In this document: piece by piece, positions 42,247 through 48,254 of the stretch | Layout: each line of letters begins with the position of its first letter | Position numbering within the stretch: position 1 is the stretch's first letter | Source: Nitrospiraceae bacterium | GTDB lineage: Bacteria; Nitrospirota; Thermodesulfovibrionia; Thermodesulfovibrionales; UBA6898 | Length of the DNA stretch: 48,254 nt | Direction of reading: 5' to 3' | Assembly: GCA_020347665.1 (NCBI GenBank) | Contig: CP070737.1 | Location: 1,697,547 to 1,745,800 of the forward strand | Made by a program: the position numbers and the translations under genes | Notes under the pieces: model-generated | Seen by the model: only the letters and a program-made list of their open reading frames with translations | Told to the model about the DNA's origin: nothing | Database searches by the model: none

Positions 42247-43023
42247 ATGAAAACGTTCGAGATAAACAGATTGATTATCTTTTTTATGATGCGAACCTTT
42301 ACAGCACGAAGATTAATTACAATGCTATTACTGTTCTCGTTTCTTATGTTCTATATGGATCAGCCCTGTCACGCCAAGGATGCTGGTTTTTTTTTACACG
42401 AGGAGTTCCGTGACCTCGAAGAATGGAAAGAACTCTCCTTTCCTAAAATTAAAGAGCATTCACGTTACACAATAGAAAAAAACCTTGAAACATCTTACCT
42501 TAAGGCCGAGAGTGATGCATCGGCGTCCGGCATTATCCTCAAAAAAGATTTCAATGTGTATGATTTCCCGAAGGCAAAATGGAGATGGAAGATAAGCAAT
42601 ATCTATAAACGTGGCGATGCAAAAGAAAAAACAGGTGATGATTATCCAATCCGTGTCTATATCGTTTTCAAGTACAATCCGGATACCGCTTCTTTTGGCC
42701 AGAGGATAAAATATGGCATAGCAAAAAAATTATACGGTGAATACCCGCCCCACAGCAGTTTAAATTACATCTGGGCCAATAAAACACATCAAGAGCGATT
42801 TCTAAGCAATACGTATGCGAACGATGCCAAAATGGTCATCCTTCAGGCCGGGGCAGACAATGCCGGCATATGGAACGATGAGGAAGTAAATATCCTTGAT
42901 GATTACCGGTCTGCTTTTGGTGAAGACCCTCCACCTGTTGCAGGTATTGCTATCATGAATGATTCCGACAATACCGGAGAAAGTTCTGTTTCATATATCG
43001 ATTTTATAAAGGTATACAAGTAA
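42247..43023 (+). CDS. DUF3047-family exported protein
   Basis: A 258-residue protein; the start is uncertain because several in-frame Met residues precede the signal sequence (LLLFSFLMFYMDQPCHA). The mature protein has the DUF3047 pattern: ASGIILKKDFNVYDFPKAKWRWK, DDYPIRVYIVFKYN, LNYIWANKT and INGIAIMNDSDNTGESSVSYIDFI-like ending (here AGIAIMNDSDNTGESSVSYIDF). It is a secreted or periplasmic beta-rich protein of unknown role. It follows the arsS gene but has no shared ribosome site. Confidence 0.8.
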   Translation: MKTFEINRLIIFFMMRTFTARRLITMLLLFSFLMFYMDQPCHAKDAGFFLHEEFRDLEEWKELSFPKIKEHSRYTIEKNLETSYLKAESDASASGIILKKDFNVYDFPKAKWRWKISNIYKRGDAKEKTGDDYPIRVYIVFKYNPDTASFGQRIKYGIAKKLYGEYPPHSSLNYIWANKTHQERFLSNTYANDAKMVILQAGADNAGIWNDEEVNILDDYRSAFGEDPPPVAGIAIMNDSDNTGESSVSYIDFIKVYK

Positions 43024-43254
43024 TTATGAGATACTGATTTTTAAGCGCTGTGCGAAGACAGAAGGAGAGTATAACGAATTCATTCCCAATTGATAATACC
43101 ACTTAAGAGGATAAGAATTTCTGTTGTGCATCCGAGTCATCAAAAAATCTTATGCTTTTAAAAATGACTATTCCCTAAATTCACGAGATATTTTTTTTAT
43201 GATTTTAGATGTGCCACAGATCGTATGTGGGATAGAAATCACTGAGGCAATGTT

Positions 43255-43989
43255 ATGCATAAAGTATTAAAGAGGCTTGGGTCGGAATTGCTCTTGCCGT
43301 TTCATGATTATTTCACCGGCTTTAAAGCCGCAATGACAGAAAAGAGATTTGCCTTCATTATCACGATAGTACTCGCTTTCATCGCAGGATGGTGGATGTA
43401 TGTGCCCGTCCACGAACTGTTTCATGCATTTGGTTGTATTCTGGGGGGCGGAGAGGTCACAAGACTAGAGATTTCGGAGATATACGGAGCGGCTCTCCTG
43501 AGCAAAGTGTTCCCTTTTATTTCAGTCGGCTCCGAATATGCTGGGAGACTGACAGGTTTTGAAACGTATGACAACGACCTTATCTATCTGCTCACGGTTT
43601 TCTTTCCTTATCTTCTGACCATCTTCATCGGTGTACCGCTGTTACAATATGTCATTTATGGGTCAGGACGATCCTATCAAAGATGCCTGTGGTTTGGGTT
43701 ATCCCTGCCAGTAGCTTACGCGCCTTTCATCTCCATGACCGGGGACTATTATGAGATGGCCTCGATAATAGTAACAGGACTTGTATCACTCTTCTTTCCC
43801 GATTTTCAAGTCGACCGATGGAGGAGTGATGATCTTATTCGACTTTTGGATGAACTGGTATTTTCAACTGAAATAATAAGGACAGGAGATATCTTTGGGA
43901 TAATCTTTTCATTATTTCTGGGAATAATAATGATATTCCTGACATACAGGACAGGGAGATTCTGGTCATATCATGCGTTTAAATTATAA
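43255..43989 (+). CDS. membrane protein with HExxH, metalloprotease-like
   Basis: A 244-residue multi-pass protein (helices near residues 30-52, 100-125, 145-165, 210-235). The first helix carries VHELFHAFG, an HExxH zinc motif inside the membrane as in M50 site-2 proteases, followed by GCILGGGEVTRLEI. No second M50 motif (NxxPxxxLDG) is apparent, so proteolysis is only a suggestion. It lies between the arsenosugar genes and the GMC operon. Start ATG at 43255 has no clear ribosome site. Confidence 0.6.
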   Translation: MHKVLKRLGSELLLPFHDYFTGFKAAMTEKRFAFIITIVLAFIAGWWMYVPVHELFHAFGCILGGGEVTRLEISEIYGAALLSKVFPFISVGSEYAGRLTGFETYDNDLIYLLTVFFPYLLTIFIGVPLLQYVIYGSGRSYQRCLWFGLSLPVAYAPFISMTGDYYEMASIIVTGLVSLFFPDFQVDRWRSDDLIRLLDELVFSTEIIRTGDIFGIIFSLFLGIIMIFLTYRTGRFWSYHAFKL

Positions 43990-44135
43990 ATTATCATATA
44001 GTAGACTAGCGAACAGTAATGCCTTGCAAAGCTTCAGTAGATTATATATGCTACTGTTTTCCTTTCATTCTCTTTTTTCCCATTCCTCAATGCCCATCAC
44101 AACTTTGCAATCATTCATTCTGGAATGAGTCATTA

Positions 44136-45815
44136 CTATAGCTCCCCTTTTTTGGCCATATCACTGATATATTCAGACGTGCGAATTGCGAGCGCCTCTA
44201 TGGTGAGAGACGGTGATTCTCCTCCGCCGGTACTCGGGAAAACACTCGCGTCCACTATAAAAAGGTTTTTCCACCGATGACTTCGGCAAAAGCGGTCCAC
44301 AACAGATTCTCGGTGGTCATCTCCCATCCGGCAGGTACCGAAAACGTGCGTTGAACTGAAGAAGTCGTAGGTACCATATTCTTCAAAGATCTCTTCAACT
44401 CCAGAAGCATGAAGTGCCTCTCGAATCGTGTCCGCTGAAAACTCAAGGCGGCGCAAAGCCATGTCGTCGACATATGAATGTATCCGGGCCACAGGCTGTC
44501 CCAGGCTATCCTTTTCATCCGGAGCAAGGTCTATGAAGGTCTGATCATGAGGCAGGGATTCGCAGATTGAAGAGACAGTCAACACCTTTCCAAAAGAACG
44601 TCTCATCGCTTCTTTATGGGCCCTCCCCCAGCCTTTGACTACCCTTTGAGCATAGTTTATCGGACCAACCAGTTCGGCCTCAGACGCAGCGATTGCAAAA
44701 CGGCATCCTCCGATTACGCCGGTAATGGCATCAGGTGCGTTATAATCCCAGCAGATGCTGTCTGAAGATATACCTCTAAAACTGCCCAAAGGCTCAGGAT
44801 GCAGTCCGCTGGATACCCATGAAACTGTTTCCATAAAGTGCCGGCCTACCTGTCCGTACTCATTTCCCGGGCCGTCCGGAGCATGCCTGTTTTCTGACAG
44901 CATCAGCAGCCGAGGGGTCTCGACTGCTCCGCAGGAAACAATGACAACTTTTCCTGAAACGGTATTGGTATTCCCCTTGTTGTCCACATACTGAACCTCT
45001 GATATGGTGTCATATGATCCGGCCTCAAGTCTCGTCACCTGGCAATCGGTTCTGACGGTACAGAATCCAGAGTCAACGGCCTTTTTCATAAAGGTAACAT
45101 CGACACTGCCCTTGTCCTGCCTCGGACAGCCCCTGTTACAGTTCGCGCAGTAGTTACAATCGGGTCGGTTATCGTAAGGCTTCGAGAGGATAGCAACCGA
45201 ATTCTGCACCATATTCATCCCGAGTTTCCGGAACCCATCTATAATCCTCATGTTTGAATAGCTGTGCTGATGAGCCGGAAGAGGAAGGGGTTTACTCCGA
45301 AACCTGATCGGGTCGTTATCAGGCCCGGCAACTCCTATAACCTGCTCAGCGATACAGTAATACGGTTCAAGCTCTCGATAATCGATCGGCCAGTCAGCCG
45401 CAACCCCAAACCGGCTCTTCATCTTCATGGAGTCAGAACGAAGACGGTGGGCCTCACCTGAAAATGTCAGGGTGCTTCCCCCGATCCCTCTCATGTGGTG
45501 GTATCCAGAGATATCACGGCGGTCTGTTTTGTTGAAACGCCCGTGTATGTGATTCCATGAACGGAGCTTGTCCCAGCGGCTCTCAAGCTTCTGCATCATG
45601 CCGTATGCGTAATGCCCCTTATAGTGAGCACGGTCAGGAAACTTGAATTGCTCCCATTCAGGTTTGTCAAGCATATAGTCAGTATGGGGATCATATGCCG
45701 GTCCGGCCTCGAGCACCAGAACGCGGTATCCGTAAGATGATAGCGCCCATGCGCACGTCCCTCCTCCGGGACCTGATCCGATAATTACGATGTCAAAATC
45801 AGTCAGTTCATTCAT
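44136..45815 (-). CDS. GMC-family FAD oxidoreductase with cysteine cluster
   Basis: A 559-residue flavoprotein: N-terminal FAD motif IIGSGPGGGTCAWAL (GSGPGG at 13-18) and LVLEAG, a mid-region HHMRGIGGSTLTFSGEA, then a cysteine cluster C220, C223, C226, C230 (CNYCANCNRGCP), and the GMC C-terminus FGTCRMGDDHRESVVD with FIVDASVFPSTGGGESP. The cluster could hold [4Fe-4S] or link to an electron partner. The gene overlaps the Tat-signal subunit gene as ATGA (45812-45815), as in membrane-bound gluconate/sugar dehydrogenases where the large subunit is carried out by the Tat partner. Substrate is unknown (alcohol or sugar acid). Confidence 0.9.
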   Translation of the reverse strand: MNELTDFDIVIIGSGPGGGTCAWALSSYGYRVLVLEAGPAYDPHTDYMLDKPEWEQFKFPDRAHYKGHYAYGMMQKLESRWDKLRSWNHIHGRFNKTDRRDISGYHHMRGIGGSTLTFSGEAHRLRSDSMKMKSRFGVAADWPIDYRELEPYYCIAEQVIGVAGPDNDPIRFRSKPLPLPAHQHSYSNMRIIDGFRKLGMNMVQNSVAILSKPYDNRPDCNYCANCNRGCPRQDKGSVDVTFMKKAVDSGFCTVRTDCQVTRLEAGSYDTISEVQYVDNKGNTNTVSGKVVIVSCGAVETPRLLMLSENRHAPDGPGNEYGQVGRHFMETVSWVSSGLHPEPLGSFRGISSDSICWDYNAPDAITGVIGGCRFAIAASEAELVGPINYAQRVVKGWGRAHKEAMRRSFGKVLTVSSICESLPHDQTFIDLAPDEKDSLGQPVARIHSYVDDMALRRLEFSADTIREALHASGVEEIFEEYGTYDFFSSTHVFGTCRMGDDHRESVVDRFCRSHRWKNLFIVDASVFPSTGGGESPSLTIEALAIRTSEYISDMAKKGEL

Positions 45816-46330
45816 GTGATATCTTCTGGAGGAGATGTGTAATCAGGAAAACCAATCGGCTGCGGCGGGCCTTCGTAACCCAGGCTTTTCCAGCTCTGAA
45901 TAGTGCCATAGTAATAGAAGAAGGCGTCAAGGCGAGTCCGTTCAAAGAAGATCCCCGTCAGAGAATCCCGCTTCCCTTGAGATGCGATCTTTACAATTTT
46001 CTGACGGTTGAGTTCACCCAGCGAGGCAAATCTATCAGCATTGAAAGATCCGGCCTCTGTATCAAGCCAGCGGCAGCCTTTTTTTATGAGTCTTCTGTAC
46101 TTTCTGTCTGTTCTGGTTTTGGAGATGATCATTTCATGAACGTTCAGTTCTACCGCACCAGGGGTTATATCAGGGGGGATAAGGGTATCGAGATAGGAAG
46201 CGAGTGTTTTGGTCTCATCCGGGGTAACTTGCGAGGGCCATAGTACGGTCTTAAAGATGTAGCCGGATGAAGCTAATAATCCTGCACCTATGGACAGCTT
46301 AAGAAAGAGACGGCGAGATATTTTGTTCAT
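45812..46330 (-). CDS. gluconate 2-dehydrogenase subunit 3-like, Tat signal
   Basis: A 172-residue protein with a Tat signal SRRLFLK (residues 5-11) and LSIGAGLLASSG, then a helical domain with LASYLDTLIPPDITPGAVELNVH and a C-terminal FFERTRLDAFFYYYG typical of the small subunit of GMC-type dehydrogenases. It is expected to escort the GMC protein through the Tat system. It is co-translated with the GMC gene and follows the two mini IPTL-CTERM genes on the same strand. Confidence 0.9.
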   Translation of the reverse strand: MNKISRRLFLKLSIGAGLLASSGYIFKTVLWPSQVTPDETKTLASYLDTLIPPDITPGAVELNVHEMIISKTRTDRKYRRLIKKGCRWLDTEAGSFNADRFASLGELNRQKIVKIASQGKRDSLTGIFFERTRLDAFFYYYGTIQSWKSLGYEGPPQPIGFPDYTSPPEDIT

Positions 46331-46409
46331 AGTTGACTGTTGATTACCACAAAATAATCTGGAACAGGGGAGTACGTTCTCCTCGTATCAGCACCAAAAA
46401 TTAAACCGT

Positions 46410-46601
46410 TTACTTGCGGTTAAAGATGGAATATATCGCAGCCGCTCCGAGCATTACGGCCGTTCCGATCATACCCCATTCAGTGAGAGTCGGAACCATG
46501 ATTGGCGGAGGCGGCACTGCCACCGTAGCCATGGCCCCCTCATAAAAGACAAAGACTACAGAAATAATTAATATAAAATATAAAAATCTGGGATTTTTCA
46601 G
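46410..46601 (-). CDS. mini IPTL-CTERM protein 2, CTG start
   Basis: A 63-residue protein with no ATG at its beginning. AAGGAG (46608-46613 on the opposite strand) lies six bases before CTG at 46601, the likeliest start; ATT three bases upstream is an alternative. A signal peptide (about KNPRFLYFILIISVVFVFYEGAMA) is followed by only VAVPPPPIM before the sorting signal VPTLTEWG (36-43), a membrane helix (MIGTAVMLGAAAIYSIF) and a basic end NRK. It is therefore a signal peptide plus exosortase tag with almost no cargo. It lies nine codons behind mini protein 1. Confidence 0.8.
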   Translation of the reverse strand: MKNPRFLYFILIISVVFVFYEGAMATVAVPPPPIMVPTLTEWGMIGTAVMLGAAAIYSIFNRK

Positions 46602-46625
46602 AATTCTCTCCTTCTCGTTGATGTC

Positions 46626-46814
46626 TTATTTGCTTTTCAATATCTTGTATAATCCGGCGATCCCCAGTATTATGGCTGTACCGATCATCCCCCACTCTCC
46701 AAGCGTAGGGACAGTCATTGGCGGTCTGGCGGGAATACCCGAATAGACCATTTCCGAGGTAATCAAAATCCCGGCTACAGCTATTACAAAGGAATAAAAA
46801 TAAGTTTTTTTCAT
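46626..46814 (-). CDS. mini IPTL-CTERM protein 1
   Basis: A 62-residue protein; the ATG at 46814 has GGAGAGGAAACAGAC before it, so the upstream in-frame ATGs are not used. Signal peptide KKTYFYSFVIAVAGILITSEMVYSG, a spacer of nine residues (IPARPPMT) and then VPTLGEWG (35-42), a helix and KILKSK. Like its neighbour it is almost only a sorting tag. Both precede the Tat/GMC genes on one strand, with no terminator between, suggesting one operon. The products should be handled by exosortase H. Confidence 0.85.
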   Translation of the reverse strand: MKKTYFYSFVIAVAGILITSEMVYSGIPARPPMTVPTLGEWGMIGTAIILGIAGLYKILKSK

Positions 46815-47056
46815 GTCTGTTTCCTCTCCTAAACAAGGGTGAGACAGTAAAGAATTATGCATTTTTATCATAAATGAGAAGATTTGTCAATATTGATTCC
46901 AAGAGACTATCTCCCTGTTCGTCACCGGCGTCACTTCCGAATAGGTAACATTATAATTTTAACATACTAAAATATACGCGCCCGCCACGATCCTTATCCA
47001 CTTTCCAAATCATATCCTGAGTCTACCGGAAGGATTAATGAGTAAAGCTTATGCAA

Positions 47057-47839
47057 TCACCCATTACATGCAGACTTTTGCCTATACAGAATAACGACTC
47101 CTGCGATAATCATGATGATACTTAATATCTGCCCCATAGTTAAGATGGAAACGATAAAACCGAGTTGATAATCAGGCTCCCTGAAAAACTCCATTGAAAA
47201 TCGCATAAACCCATAGAGGATAAGAAAAAGTGCCGTAATTCGTCCTTTCACCATAATCCTGTCTTTCCCAAACCATAATAAGATAAAGAGTATTAATCCT
47301 TCGAAAAAGGCCTCATATAATTGTGAGGGATGTCTGGGAAGGTCTCCCCCTCCCGGAAATACCATGGCCCAGGGTACATCAGTAACCCGCCCATAAAGTT
47401 CAGAATTGATAAAATTGCCTATTCTGCCAAGTCCAAGCCCAATTGGAGCAGTAACTATAATAAGGTCTGAATACAGCCAGTAGTTGAGGTGCCTTTTTCT
47501 GGCTATCACTATTCCAGCGATCAAGGCACCGACAAGGCCGCCATGAAATGACATCCCTCCATGCCAGACAGCTAATATTTCCAAAGGATTTCTCAGGTAT
47601 TCTGAAAGATTATAGATGAGCACGTATCCCAAACGTGCACCAAGGATAAGTCCCAGGACTATGTAGAAATAGATATCTTCGATTATTTTTCCATCTATTG
47701 ACAGGTTCTTCTTTCTTATTTGATACTTCACCAGAAGATAGGAAGAGACAAATCCGATGAGGTACATCATCGAATACCATCTGATCTGGAGGGGACCAAT
47801 GCTGATGATATATGGTTTTATATCAGGATATGTAAGCAT
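47057..47839 (-). CDS. lgt: prolipoprotein diacylglyceryl transferase
   Basis: A 260-residue membrane enzyme with the Lgt motifs HGGMSFHGGLVGAL, GRIGNFINSELYG and HPSQLYEAFFEG, and about seven helices. It attaches diacylglycerol to the lipobox cysteine of prolipoproteins in the inner membrane, so it acts on the many lipoproteins encoded in this window. Length is standard. It lies downstream of, and opposite to nothing else on the right, with rpoD separated by a terminator region. Confidence 0.95.
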   Translation of the reverse strand: MLTYPDIKPYIISIGPLQIRWYSMMYLIGFVSSYLLVKYQIRKKNLSIDGKIIEDIYFYIVLGLILGARLGYVLIYNLSEYLRNPLEILAVWHGGMSFHGGLVGALIAGIVIARKRHLNYWLYSDLIIVTAPIGLGLGRIGNFINSELYGRVTDVPWAMVFPGGGDLPRHPSQLYEAFFEGLILFILLWFGKDRIMVKGRITALFLILYGFMRFSMEFFREPDYQLGFIVSILTMGQILSIIMIIAGVVILYRQKSACNG

Positions 47840-48019
47840 GCGGTATTCCGGTGAAACATTCAGTCAAAATTGTACCTGTTATATTCCAGATTTATCAATG
47901 AGTAGATGGTCAGACATTCTTCCTGACATGCTCATATAATTTGCCGGCTACGCAGCAGAATAAATCATTACTATATTGTGCGTATTTCCTTCTGCATGTT
48001 CTGAACTTGAATAAAAAGA

Positions 48020-48083
48020 TCACTCTTTGAGAAGAGTGACAAAAAAATGGCTCTGATCAGATACGATACAGAGCCATTTTTTT
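48020..48083. terminator. double hairpin terminator between lgt and rpoD
   Basis: Hairpin one is TCACTCTT-TGAG-AAGAGTGA (48020-48039); hairpin two is ATGGCTCTG (48047-48055) with CAGAGCCAT (48069-48077), flanked by seven A before and seven T after. The A/T flanks make it work in both directions; on the minus strand it ends rpoD transcription. Confidence 0.85.
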
Positions 48084-48096
48084 CTCTTCGAACCTT

Positions 48097-48254
48097 CTAG
48101 TTCGATATAATCTGCATAGCCTGCATCCGGCTCGGGTGTTTCAGTTTTCTCAGGGCCTTTGCCTCTATCTGCCTGACCCGTTCCCGCGTTATGCACAGAT
48201 GCCGTCCTACTTCCTCAAGCGTATGATCCCGCTCCGCCCCAATCCCAAACCGCA
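48097..48254 (-). CDS. rpoD: RNA polymerase sigma factor RpoD, C-terminus only
   Basis: The last 51 codons of a sigma-70 factor, running off the right edge. [19 protein letters not shown] and [20 protein letters not shown] are region 4.2, the helix-turn-helix that recognises the -35 element. The stop is TAG at 48097-48099. Position 20 (LC for the usual F/V) is a little unusual. The rest of the gene lies outside the window. Confidence 0.93.
   Translation of the reverse strand, partial: RFGIGAERDHTLEEVGRHLCITRERVRQIEAKALRKLKHPSRMQAMQIISN

Overview
The window looks like chromosomal DNA of a Gram-negative bacterium. Outer-membrane and envelope genes are frequent: an OmpA-like lipoprotein, a beta-barrel, many lipobox proteins, lgt and an exosortase. 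Shine-Dalgarno sequences are of the AGGAGG type and base composition is moderate. Sec-dependent arsenosugar genes, exosortase H, a glutaredoxin/FTR pair and DUF3047/DUF3568-type proteins together suggest a Nitrospirota- or deltaproteobacteria-like lineage. That placement is inference; no rRNA or tRNA gene is visible.

Layout. 0-9.5 kb: a truncated TPR protein, a glutaredoxin/ferredoxin-thioredoxin-reductase pair, a double PilZ protein, a beta-CASP metallo-beta-lactamase, a HerA-like ATPase, an OmpA-like lipoprotein and a YihY-type membrane protein. 9.6-13.1 kb: small envelope proteins, a bacterial cereblon-type CULT protein beside a lipoprotein gene broken by TAA, and an entericidin-like lipoprotein. 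13.2-18.6 kb: a DUF885 protein, an ATP-grasp/methyltransferase pair, and a small Cys protein overlapping a DUF3179 gene that needs UGA readthrough. 18.7-26.2 kb: exosortase H and its membrane partner, a beta-barrel, a Spy-like protein, an M28 peptidase, two paralogous membrane proteins and an IPTL-CTERM substrate. 26.3-35.5 kb: sugar-phosphate metabolism (pgi, glk, pgl, zwf, tal) interleaved with two arsenosugar glycosyltransferases. 35.7-43 kb: a selenocysteine TlpA-like thioredoxin, a protein with a four-repeat Cys/Gly tail, a Crp-type regulator, a YtkA-like protein, a MauG-type dihaem protein, a CMD protein and the radical SAM selenoprotein ArsS. 43.2-48.25 kb: a membrane metalloprotease-like protein, a GMC oxidoreductase with a Tat-exported subunit, two mini-proteins that are almost only an exosortase sorting tag, lgt, and the end of rpoD.

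Two themes stand out. (1) Three genes carry an in-frame UGA where a cysteine is expected: DUF3179 residue 115, TlpA-like residue 72 in a UxxC motif, and ArsS residue 312. Each UGA is followed at 20-25 nt by a hairpin with a G-containing apical loop, as expected of a bacterial SECIS. ArsS is a family known to include selenoproteins; the DUF3179 case is the least expected. (2) A complete exosortase-H sorting pair (enzyme plus accessory membrane protein) lies in the same window as three IPTL-CTERM substrates. Two of these are 62-63 residue proteins with almost nothing between the signal peptide and the sorting tag.
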